DNA of 64,000 bases from assembly GCA_028571685.1 (NCBI GenBank), contig CM053154.1, forward strand, positions 3,245,001-3,309,000. The letters run 5' to 3'. The notes below the pieces were generated by a model. The model did no database searches and was not told where the DNA came from. It worked only from the letters and a program-made list of their open reading frames with translations. Positions 50,990 through 61,015 of this stretch are shown in pieces. How positions within the stretch are numbered: the first letter of the stretch is position 1; every line of letters begins with the position of its first letter. Source of the DNA: Heterohyrax brucei (lineage: Eukaryota; Chordata; Mammalia; Hyracoidea; Procaviidae). The translations under genes were made by a program, and so were the position numbers.

Positions 50990-51625
50990 ATCCCTGGAGA
51001 CACCAACCACTTAGACACTTGATTGATGGGGAAGAATAATTATTCCCCTTTTTGCTGGGAGCCTGTCTTCGTAGAAAGCCAGAGATGAATAAAATATACG
51101 AGAGCCCATCAAAATATAGTGCAAGGACAACATATACAAACAGTACATTAAGCATTATGGAAGACAATAAAGAGAACTGGAAAGCCAGAGCCGAGCTAGC
51201 TGCTGGGCTCGGATTCCGCACAGGTCTGCGCAGACGGGGCTGCGCTGCCCACCGCTCCTTGAGCCCCTTTGCATTCTGACCGGCTTTCACTTGTTTGAAA
51301 ATCTGACTGGACGTATTTCTCTTGCTTTCTCCTCTTGAAAGGACACGTCCCTGTGTGCACAAGGCGGCGGCCTGGCCGCTTCCGCTCCTGGTCGTGGGGA
51401 CCCGACTCCCCCTCAGCAGAGACCGCAGTGTCAACAAAAATGTGACAGTGACATTTCTTTCTCTCTCTCTCAATTACATGCAGTGGTTTGCTGCCAGGAT
51501 AAAATACACGTTGTACTCAGGCGAGGTCCATTGTATTGAGGTCAGCAGGAACTCGTTGTCCCTTTTGCTTCAGAACAAGACGACACTGACATCTGTAAGA
51601 TTCGCCATGAATAATCCGAGCGGCC
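50990..51625. promoter_or_regulatory. Candidate conserved non-coding elements
   Basis: Two AT-rich repeat-free blocks, 50990-51190 and 51440-51610, separated by GC-rich DNA. The first contains the perfect palindrome GAATAATTATTC (51034-51045) with a TAATTA homeodomain core. No coding explanation. Confidence 0.4.
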
Positions 51626-52619
51626 CAGGTACAGAGCCACCGCGGTAGGATGGCAGGAAAAGACGGGGGAAGGAAGGGAAGGAGCTGGGGCTGGGACAGA
51701 AGGCAGGAGGAGGGAGCATGGCAAGGCGCTCAGGGAGAGGACGGAGCGATGCTGAGGAACTCACTCGACACTCTGGCTTGTTGAGAGCAGGCCCCCTGAA
51801 CGCGTGCATCGTTTAAGAGACCGACAAACACTTGGGCGACCTCTAGAAGGTGACTGGAAATGCCTACTGTAGACAGTTCACTGCTGCTGCTGCTCTGTCA
51901 GAGACGGTGGCCGGGCGGGGCGGGGCAGCCTTCAGACACCTGCCCGGCTGGCCTGCGGGGTCCGGACTGGTAGCTGGGATGCAGGACTGCGTGATGTTGG
52001 TGGAGAGCCTCGGAGTAACTCTCCTGACAGCTTATATCAGTGAACTAAAGTGGGCGAGGGTGGGCCACTCGATCCCCGCAGTCAGAGATTCCAGACGCTG
52101 CGAAGCCTCTGGTGCCTGGTGGGTGCCAGCTGGATGCAGCTGCCCACCTTTCAAGTCTCTGTACCAGGAATCAAAAGTGCTTTTGGGCAGCAGTGTGGGA
52201 GAAGGTCTCCTCCAGAGGAGAGATTTTTCATGAAAAAGGAAACTGGGCCACAGGCAGGGGACTGACTGCCCACCTCCCCACCCAGGGCGGGGATGACAAA
52301 GGACTAGAAGTGGGGGCAGTGGTGGAGACGGGGTGCTGCACAGTCTGCCCGTGTGAAGGGACGGAATCAGTATGTCTGTGCACACGTCCGCGTGGTTCTC
52401 GAGCACCCCGTGCAGCATCCGCTTTGGGACTCTGTCCCCAAGAGTGCTCATGGTGAGACACTGGTTTAGATCAGGCCCCCGTAAAGGGCGTGAGGTGGCC
52501 CCTGAGGTCAGCGGGAGCCCTAGTGCTGCCAGCGGCCCAGTAAGAGTCCCTTGCTACTCGGAGCAGTGTCCCCTCGAAGACGAAAGCCCCCTTGGCCCGC
52601 CCGGGCCACGAGCATGTGA
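51626..52619. other. No recognisable feature
   Basis: GC-rich and repeat-free. Overlapping open frames on both strands are compositional. Confidence 0.35.
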
Positions 52620-52985
52620 TTCCAATTTGAAATGAAAAGTCGTCTCTGAATAACAGAACCGAGTTCTCATTTCCTAATGCCCTGGTTTTTACTACTTTGC
52701 ATTCAACTGTGAAAAGTCTTTTAAAACTCGGAACAGCAGTAAAACTTGAATGAATTTTTGACCCATTATTGCAAAGCGGCGCGTTTTCCAAGTCGGAGCG
52801 GCTGCCAAGTCCTCCCCACCTAATATTTCCACTTTAATTGAGCCACTTGAGAAATTTACGTGGCTCCAAATATGGCATGAATCTTACGCTTATTGCAGTG
52901 TCATTAGCAGCAACATTTAAGCAACATCTGTGTGCTCTAGAGCTAATTGAAGTCGCAGAAGTCGCAGCTGTAAATCCACAGGAAG
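52620..52985. promoter_or_regulatory. Candidate enhancer-like non-coding element with CArG box
   Basis: AT-rich island in GC-rich surroundings. Holds a perfect CArG box CCAAATATGG (52866-52875), TTTAATTGAG and GCCACTTGAG (NK-homeodomain-like) within 60 bp. No SINE, LINE or open frame accounts for it. Function inferred. Confidence 0.45.
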
Positions 52986-53084
52986 ACGGCCGTTTGTGCC
53001 CGGCACTGCTGAGCTAGCTCCTCACCGGCAGCCTGTTCCCGCAATCTGCTCCCGAGAACCGGGGGGCGGCCCGCGCCGTGTCCA

Positions 53085-53485
53085 AAAAATACAGCGAGGA
53101 GCCTAACGATCCCATTAACCACTTTGCTGCACCCATTTGGCTGTTTTTCCAGTTTCCTTGTTGAATTTCATTATAAATTTCACCATTCCTGTTAAAAAAA
53201 ACCACCACCACCGCCACCACGGCCACAGGAGGGCCGCGTCTGACCGGGAACCGCCGATCTGAGCGGCCGGGCCAGGCTGCCGAACCCGGGGCCGCTTCTT
53301 TGGCTGTGGTTAATTTACAGCGATGCTTTCCCCCCATCTTCTCAATTGCTTAAAAATTTTTATCACACTCTGTGAAAAAAAGACAACTGTTAAATCCCCA
53401 GTCCTGTTGATATTTAAAGCAATGGCATTTTCTGTTTGCGGGGTGTAACATTTTCAGTAATCAATACAAGATGGCAACTACAATT
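53085..53485. promoter_or_regulatory. Candidate conserved non-coding elements (two blocks)
   Basis: 53085-53195 (GATCCCATTAACCACTTTGC; GAATTTCATTATAAATTTC) and 53320-53485 are AT-rich, separated by a short CCACCACCGCCACCAC stretch and GC-rich DNA. Composition only. Confidence 0.35.
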
Positions 53486-53859
53486 TATTACTGGTGTGGG
53501 TGGAGCAGGAGCGCTGGGGTACGTGCGGCGGGCAGAGTGGGTGCAGGTCTTCACAGAGCTCGGGTTCTCGGAGGGAGGAGGGCGCGTGTCGTCAGCCTAC
53601 GAGGTCTAGACGATCGGGTCAATGCGCGTGAGGCCAGCCCCACGCTGGTTTAGGGCAAAGCCATTGACTGTTTCTCTTGCGCTGATGTGAAGAAGAATGG
53701 CCCTGGTTGTTGGATGCAGCAAGGCGAGCAAAGGCCGGAGGGAGGAGTCACTGAGACACTGCTTCTCGCCGGAGAAATGGGGGTTCTGAGCCACGGCTTG
53801 GAGTCAGAATATTTCTTCCCTTGCGCACCCGGAAAAAATACTTAGGACTCCTCGAAGGC

Positions 53860-54580
53860 TCTCAAAACCCAGCCCGCTTTGCTTTTAACTCTGGGTGTGC
53901 TTGTTTTTGTCTTGGCAGTCAGCGGATGCTTCTCCCTGGGCGTTTGGCCCGCAGACAATGAGGTGACTGGTATCTTTGAAAGCACTCAAGAGTGCTGCGG
54001 ACACACAAAAGGAGTCCTCTTTCACTCTGTGATGACTGGTGTGTTTGCCAACAACCCGACTTCATTAGAAAATTGGCACGTCCACCCGCTGCCATGTGAC
54101 ACGCCGTTAACTGGGGACATTTGTCGTCTTAATGCTCAAGTACTCAGGGACCCGACTGATAAGGGAGAAACCGTTTGGAATCGGCTGAACTCCACGCTTA
54201 GGGTGGCACACCAGCTCCCGGTATTGAAAATCAATAGCCACATGGCTGCTGGGAGGTCGAGGGCCCTGGAATTAACTTCCTGTGCTAAACGACTGCCCTC
54301 GTTTCTAGGTTCATTTTCCAACAATGATACAACTTAAAGGCGACTGGCTAAAAAACACGAACACAAAGTGAAAAACACAGAATCCCTGGCTACCAGCTGC
54401 CTCTTTCTCCCCGTAGCCCAGATCACAGGAGGACCAAGGGCGGGGGCTCTCTCCCTCTCGCTGGGGGGTGATGTTTTCGTCTGTGTATATAAATGGAGAA
54501 GAGCTGGTTTGGAAACTGTGCTCACAATTGATCCGAACAATGAGGACAACTAATAAGGCAGGCGCTGCCTCCGCCCAGCG
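53860..54580. promoter_or_regulatory. Candidate non-coding element with an open frame
   Basis: Repeat-free sequence of balanced composition directly before an AfroSINE pair. A 152-codon frame (53879-54337) begins at TTG and would start with a hydrophobic stretch, but has no ATG until deep inside. I read it as non-coding, possibly regulatory. The second block, 54440-54560, has TGTGTATATAAATGGAGAAG and GATCCGAACAATGAGGAC. Confidence 0.35.
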
Positions 54581-54777
54581 ACATTCCTCAGGGATGGGGG
54601 CAGCAGGAAGTGGGGGACGAAACTCGCTCCTGGGATCACACTGAAGTTGAGAAATGAGCTGCCGTGTGTGCTCACAGCGAACCCCGCTGTCTGGGTAAAA
54701 CCTGTGAATGAAATTCTTAGACACCAGCATCCCACCTGCTCCCACCCTTTTTATATGGACTCTCTTTACTTTTAAAG

Positions 54778-54945
54778 TCAAACACCCAAACCCACTGCTG
54801 TCGAGTCTGTTCTGACTCACAGTGACCCTATGGGACAGAGTAGAACTGCCCTGTAGAGTCGCCAAGGAGCGCCTGGAGGATTTGAACCGCTGACCTTTTT
54901 TATTTAGCATACACAGGCACTTAACCACTACACCACCAGGGATTC
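54778..54945 (-). repeat. AfroSINE (first of an inverted-orientation tandem pair)
   Basis: Complement of CACTGCTGTCGAGTCTGTTC at its tail and of ACTTAACCACTACACCACCA at its head. Well preserved. Confidence 0.92.
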
Positions 54946-54946
54946 C

Positions 54947-55110
54947 TCTTTAAAACTCACCGCCGTCGAGTCTATTCTGACTCATAGCAACCCTATAGCA
55001 CAGGGGTAGAACTACCCGATCGAGCTTCCAAGGAGCGCCTGGTGGATTTGAACTGCTGACCTTCCAGTTAGGAGACATAGCACCTGACCACGATGCCTCC
55101 AGGGGTTCCA
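54947..55110 (-). repeat. AfroSINE (second of the pair)
   Basis: Complement of CACCGCCGTCGAGTCTATTC and GATTTGAACTGCTGACCTTC. It directly abuts the previous copy in the same orientation. Confidence 0.92.
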
Positions 55111-57271
55111 GTCCCGTCTTGAGAGTCTTAAAAATTATTGAGACACCCAATAATATAGGTAGATGAGTTATTTCTGTAGACAGGTAGAGAACTTAAAAGT
55201 ATTTTCTTGTTAATTTTATGCTGAATGAAAAAAGTCAATCACAAAAAGAGAAGCACAGGGCAGCTCCCTTACAGGAGACACGACGACAGGCCTGTGTCTA
55301 GAGAGCAGAGGCTGATGGGGTGACGGCGGCTGGGGGAGGGGCTGGCACCAAGTGTGTCTGGGGGTGGGACACGTGGAGATGGGTGCTGGCGGTGGTCGCC
55401 CACCAGGACTGCTGCCGGGAGCTTCGCCGAGGCGTGCAAGCAAAGAACGTGAAGGCGGCCAGTGTGGCATTTTTATAATAATAAAAGGACGTATTCCATG
55501 CTAACCTAAATAATAAATACATAATTAAAAAAACAGTATTTTCCAAAGCAAAAAAGAATTACTGAGAAGTGAGGCCTGGCTTTACCTGCTGATGAGTCTC
55601 TTCAGGGTCTGTCCTCACCGAGGACAGCCGCACCCGCTGTCCTCCCTTCAGCTGGTGATTTCTTGTGCTGGCTGAAGGCTGGGACGAGACTTCGGACTCA
55701 CACAGAGCTGTGACTGAAGCAGGGAGGCACACTCTCACTGCGTCACTCCTTGGTGGAAAGCCTGTGACGTGTCTGGCCACTAAGCACAAGGACAGACTTC
55801 TGCCTGAGGTGACCCGGAGGCCTGAGGTCACCCAGAGGAGCCTGAGAAGAGGCCAGGAAGTCAACAGGGGTCACATGCCCAGAGCCCCCGGAGCACAGCC
55901 CGCCCCCGCCCCCCCCCCCAGGGCCCCTGGAGTCAGGTCTGACTTGGCAGGGACCAGTTTACTTGACGAGCTGTTTCAGAAAACCACAGGGCTGGTCGCC
56001 TCTGGTCCTGCGCCGGAGCAGGACAGGGCGGGCTGACTGGAGTTCGGCTGTGATGTCGGGTCTGAAACTGTGTCACACACCTCTCCAGCTGTGTCCCATT
56101 GAGCCCCACTGGTCTCTCTTGCTCCGTTTGACAGAGCTTCTACCCATGAATGACACTGTAACACCATGCTGGTCACTGGGAACACTGGCTCACTGACTTA
56201 GGTGGTTCTTCTAGGGATGCCACTTTTTAGTTGTAACAGAAGGAAAGCCATACACTGTCCATGTCACTGCCAACTGCGTCAGAAATTCTATCAGTATCAG
56301 GAAGCCTTAAAGCACAGGGGCAGGTAACAGCTGACAAAAGTTCTCACTTTTGTTCAAAAACATGGGTTCTTATCATTGGCAACAAATACCGTCAGCCGTG
56401 TCTTTGAGGCGACAGGGTGGCTCGATTCATACTGGAGGAGCTGTCTGGCACACAGAGGGACAAGTGACCCTAGGTGTCAGCTGATCTAGTGCCAGCCGGA
56501 CAGGAGAGTCGGGGAAGCCAGGGCTGTCCTAGTGCCCCTTGGGCTCCTGCCCTGGCGGGGCCCTGCTGCCCAGCCCATGGGCTCTGGTTGAGCCCCCATC
56601 ACTTGAAGGTCTTTTGGGGTACCTACACTAAATTGTTCTCTGCACCTGATCAATGCATTAGGCACCCAAGAGTTTATGGGTGTTGTTTTTAACCAAATAG
56701 ACAGTAGCACGTCATGTTACACTATGGGTGAGAATACTCTTGGGGTCAAAACTTGTTCCCCCAAGTCAGGCCCTGCAGGCACATTCCCAGGGCCGAAGTC
56801 CTCCTGAGGACAGTCCGGGCTTGCTCTCGGCGGTCGCTCGCCTGTCCGGTTCTGCAAGCAGGAAGCTCGTTCCCCAGACAGGGTTTGGAGGGGCAGTCCC
56901 CTGAGAGGCATAGGACTGTCTGTGCAGTGAGGCCTAGGCGCTCCTGGAAGAGATGGATTCTGCCCAAGGCAGGGAGTCCTCCTCGTCATAGCAAACTCAG
57001 GAGTCTGCAGAGGTAAGGCCCTGCCATGCTGTGGGGTCTGCTTGCAGGGACTGTCTCAGAGCCTGTGACAAGGCCCGCTTGTTCTACAGAAGGAAATCCC
57101 TCACGCAAAACTAGTTCAAGTACGGCCCGCTTTCCTGGAGTTGCCCATTTTGCCGAGAACCGGACCCAGTAGGCCCGCAGGTGCGTGAACACCAGCCGTC
57201 AGTGACCTGCTGGGGTCTCCTGTTGCTGTATACTTGGTACAGAAAAGCGAACACGTGCAGCCTGTATGTTG
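55111..57271. other. No gene; C-rich run
   Basis: Only simple features: a run of ten Cs at 55910-55919 and an A/T-rich stretch 55480-55560. Short L1-like text (GCTGAATGAAAAAAGTCAAT) near 55220 is too short to assign. Confidence 0.4.
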
Positions 57272-57435
57272 TCAGGAAACCCCGGTGGTGCAGCGGTCAG
57301 GTCCTAGAGCTGCTCCCCAAGAGCTCGGCTGTGAGCATCCGCCAGGTGCTCCTTAGAAACTCCGCGGCGCAGTGACCTCTGAGGTCACTAGGAGTCAGAA
57401 ATGACTCCATGGCAGTGGGGTTTTTTTGCTGTATG
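57272..57435 (+). repeat. AfroSINE
   Basis: GGAAACCCCGGTGGTGCAGC to GAGTCAGAAATGACTCCATG, then an oligo-T. The head is intact. Confidence 0.87.
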
Positions 57436-57724
57436 TTGTTAAATAACGTTACAAGAGCATCAGTCAACTCAGAGCGCGCTTCAAGAACAGGGCACTGCCA
57501 GCGCTGCCCAGGCCCCACCTACTGCCCGCTGTCCCCCTCTGACCACCGGTGACGACGTCCCTCTTATCGACCTTCCCCTGGCCTGTGAGGAGACTCTATT
57601 CCATGTGTGTAAGACACAAATTACAGGACACATACACCTTAAGGCTTGCTGTGGGGCTTCGTGAGATTATCATACAACACGCAATCATCTGCAACTTACT
57701 GGTTTTCAAGAAAGACTCTCAGTG

Positions 57725-58251
57725 ATTTGACTCTTCTTAGTTTTTAAAAACATTTTAACTGCGATAGGCACACAGAGCCGCAAGCTGCCGTGTTACTTGT
57801 TTTGAAGTGTAGGATCCAGTGACGTTCATCCCATTTACCATGTCACGCGACTGTCACCACTAACCCATTTCCAAAAGCGTCTCATCAGCCCCGCCCGCCA
57901 TCCAGTCCCCCTGAAGCGGTGACTCCCCCTTTCCACCTTCCCGAGTCCCGGGAGGGCCCGCTGGTGCGGGGGTGAAGAGCGTGGCTGGTAACTGGACTTG
58001 CCAGGTGGAAGCCGGCTGCTCCTCGGACACCGTGTGGGGCAGCTCGGCCCTGTCCCTGGGTGGCTGTGAGTCGGAAGTGACCTAGCTCCGGCGGGTGCGG
58101 CGTTCTCCGTCTTACGTCCCCGGTAACTTCGAATCTGCCCTTGTGTCTGTACACATGCCTCTTGCAGACATTTCACACGAGCGGAACACGGAGCATTTGT
58201 CCTTTTGTGTCGGGCTCCTTTCTCTCAAGCTTCATCCACACAGCACATGTC
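57725..58251 (-). mobile_element. Old L1 3' end, inverted, split by AfroSINE
   Basis: Complement of the L1 3' UTR: CGACTGTCACCACTAACCCATTTCC-like text before the SINE, and GCATTTGTCCTTTTGTGTCG with CAAGCTTCATCCACACAGCA after it. It continues past two LTR copies at 59490. Confidence 0.72.
57950..58092 (+). repeat. AfroSINE in L1, diverged and GC-rich
   Basis: GCCCGCTGGTGCGGGGGTGA to CTGTGAGTCGGAAGTGACCT. L1 3' sequence continues on both sides. Confidence 0.7.
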
Positions 58252-58733
58252 ACGGACGGTGGCCTCCCAAAACCTCTGCCAGCCTGGGTAGGCCGCGATT
58301 CCCTGTACTGTGCGATCGGCCACGTCTCGTACTCTTAACTTTATGTTAGAGGATTAGGGTGGGACCGAAGCACCCTCACCCAGGTCACCCGTCAACCCGA
58401 GGTGAAGGGAGGTTCTCCGGGGTGCGGCCACACTGCCTTCTGTCTTACAAGAGAGAAAAGCAACCGAAAGTGAGCAGGGAGTCAGGGACCTCCCACCACT
58501 GAGGAAGCAGGCTCGCGAGCAGAGGGCATCCTCTGGGCCCCGGCTACCTGAGGGCAGAAGCTGCCAGTCCAGGGGAAGACGGACAACAAGGACCCTCCTT
58601 CAGAGCCAATGGGAAAGCCTTCCCCAGGGGCTGGAGGCCCTAAATTTGGACTGCTGGACAGTGAGAAAATACATTTCTCTTTGTTAAAGCCATCCACTTG
58701 TGGTATTTCTGTTACAGCAGCACTAGGTGACTG
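58252..58733 (+). mobile_element. MaLR-like LTR copy 1 of a tandem pair
   Basis: GTAGGCCGCGATTCCCTGTA near the start; GAAAGCCTTCCCCAGGGGCT and AAAGCCATCCACTTGTGGTA toward the end at CAGCAGCACTAGGTGACTG. No internal coding region. Confidence 0.65.
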
Positions 58734-59470
58734 TTAGGGATTGAACTGCATCTCCCCAAAAACATATGTAGTGATTTGGCTGGGCCAGGACTCCCTGTAT
58801 TCTGTGATTGCCCACCATTCTGTGATTTTCTGATGCTGTAAACCCTGATCTCTGCCTGTGGCCAGTGGACAAGACACTTAATGTTAAAAGAGGGTGAGGG
58901 TGGGACTGACACGCCCTGGCTGAGAGAGTCCCCCTGGAGTGTGGCTTACGCCACCATGTATCCTTTCATCCTATGTGAGATAAAAAGAGAGAGAAGCAAG
59001 CAGAGAGCTGGGAACCTCACACCACTGAGAAAGTAGCACCGGGAGAAGAGTGTGGCTTCAGTCCTGCGGTTCCTGCACTCGGATGCTCCCGGGACCAAGA
59101 AAGAGTGATGCAGCTCAAGGACCTTCCTCCAGAGCCAACAGAGAGGGAAAGCCTTTCCCTGGAGCGGGCATCCTGGATTCGGACTTGTAACGCACCAGAC
59201 TATGTAAGAATAAACTTTTCTTTGCTAAAGCTGGAAACCGTGGTGGCACAGTGGTTAAGTGCTAGGGTTGCTAACTAAAAGGTCAGCAGTTCAAATCCAC
59301 CAGGTACTCTTAGGATGCTCTATGGGGTAGTTCTACTCTGACCTCGAGGGTGGCTGTGAGTCGGGATGGACTTGACAGCAGTGGCTTTGGGCTGTTTTTT
59401 CCTTTTTTTTCACCAAAGCCATCCACGTTGTGGTATTTCTGTTAGAGCAGCACTAGCTGAGTGAAGCAGG
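58734..59470 (+). mobile_element. MaLR-like LTR copy 2 of a tandem pair, with AfroSINE
   Basis: Begins TTAGGGATTGAACTGCATCT directly after copy 1. Shares GCAAGCAGAGAGCTGGGAAC and GGGAAAGCCTTTCCCTGGAG with the 30049 copy, and ends GTTAGAGCAGCACTAGCTGA after a SINE interruption at 59232-59410. Confidence 0.68.
59232..59410 (+). repeat. AfroSINE inserted in the LTR
   Basis: TGGAAACCGTGGTGGCACAG to GTCGGGATGGACTTGACAGC with an oligo-T tail. LTR sequence continues from TTTGCTAAAGC to CCAAAGCCATCC. Confidence 0.9.
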
Positions 59471-59489
59471 GACTAAGACAGGACCACCT

Positions 59490-59900
59490 GCTCCAGCACT
59501 GCTTGTCCCCTTGCGGCTGACGCATACTCCACGGCATGGATGTGCCATGCTCTGTTTACTCACCGTCCATTGGTGGGACTCGGGTCGCCTTCCCCACTTG
59601 GCAGCTGGGAGCTGTGCTGCCGTGAACCTGGTGGACAGTGGAACCCCGCTCTGCGGAGCTGCTTTCCTGCCGTGACATGTGGCTCCAATCAGCCGTTTTC
59701 ACCGCTGTGTAAGATTTCACTCCTGTGTCTTCATTCTCGTCTTTCCTGAGTACGTTTGGGTTGATGACATGGTCTTTGCTGTGCACATTCTCGGATGTAG
59801 CTTCTGTGCACACGTCCAAGGGCTCTCTAGGGACTGTTCCCAAGTGAGTGAGGAATGGCTGGGTCAGATGGTACCCGTAGGTCCACTTCCACGACATGGT
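59490..59900 (-). mobile_element. L1 3' end, inverted (continuation)
   Basis: Continuation of the L1 at 57725: GTTTACTCACCGTCCATTGG, ACTCGGGTCGCCTTCCCCAC, GAGGAATGGCTGGGTCAGAT GG-type text, in the right order for an inverted L1 ORF2 end. Confidence 0.6.
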
Positions 59901-60539
59901 AAGGTCAACAGCACGGAACCCAAAGCCCAAGCCTCTGTTCCAGTATTCTGCCTGCAGCGCTCCTTCACGTTCTCAGAACACGGACCCTGTCTCACGAAGC
60001 TCCACTCACCCGTCACATATCAGCTCTCAGCACGCCCCGATGCTGGTGGGCTCTTGCAGACTCGGTTCTAGAACAGCGTGGGGCTGGCATCACCACGCAG
60101 TGATCCACAGATTCCCAGGTGAAGGCTTTGGGTCTGCGGGCAGGTTTCAGGACTGAGAAGCCAAGGGAAGTCACACCGTGTCACAGGATTGCTGTGACGA
60201 AATGTGAAGGGACTTGATGAAGACCGAGTTGGCTTGCATTTGCCTTTGCTGGCCGTGTGATGTATTTACCAGAGAAGGTTTTGAAGATGCCACCAAAAAA
60301 GAGCCTTCACCGGCATGGACCCAGGATGTCATCCAGTGTGCCGGCCTCTGCCCCAGGGTTAGCACCTGAAGTTCTGTTTGAGGATCAACCACTTGACTAG
60401 ACGGCATCGGAGCTCTGGCCTCCCGTGGGCTCCCCACCACCATGCACAGCGGACCTCCTTACCTCCAGCAAGCTGAGCTGACTGTCCACACGTGCTTCGT
60501 GGGGATGAAGACCACAGAGTGCTGACACGAGACGTGCTG

Positions 60540-61015
60540 AAGAAGGCCCCGTCAACGGCTGGGTGTTGTCGGCTGAACCACAGTCCTACCTAGCCACCGT
60601 GCCGTCCCCACTCTGCCCCTGGGGGTGTGACTTCACTCAGGGATGGTGTCTTCCTTCTGCAGGTGTGATCGGTTAAGTCGTGCAGAATCAAGGTGGCTCC
60701 CACTGTGACTCTCCTCTGTGTGGGGTCTTAAGAAAGAGAAGGACAGATGTGTCCACACAGTTACAGAGGCGGGACAGACGCCCTGTGGGATGGGGTCAGA
60801 CACACAGTAACGCAGCCAAGGAGACCCCTACAGACCACTGGCAGCCGCCAGCAGCTGGGAGGGAGGCACGGAAGTTCCTCTTTTGCAGTCTCCAGAAGGA
60901 ATCATCTCAGCCAAGAGCCTGACTGGGACTCCCAGCCTCCAGAACCGTGAGGAAACAGTTCTGCTCCTTGAAACCTGTCTCGGTGCTGATCTGCTGCGGC
61001 AGTGAGGGACAGCAG
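60540..61015 (+). mobile_element. MLT1-like LTR fragment
   Basis: GGGGTCTTAAGAAAGAGAAG, CAGCTGGGAGGGAGGCACGG and CAGCCTCCAGAACCGTGAGG occur in the order typical of MLT1-type LTRs. Diverged; left boundary uncertain. Confidence 0.45.

Noticed and set aside
57941-57955. EBF binding site (TCCC..GGGA)
   Set aside because: The sequence TCCCGGGA lacks the two-base spacer of the EBF palindrome.
13995-59410. AfroSINE heads as functional tRNA genes
   Set aside because: They have tRNA-derived A/B-box-like text but are followed by SINE bodies and do not fold as complete tRNAs.
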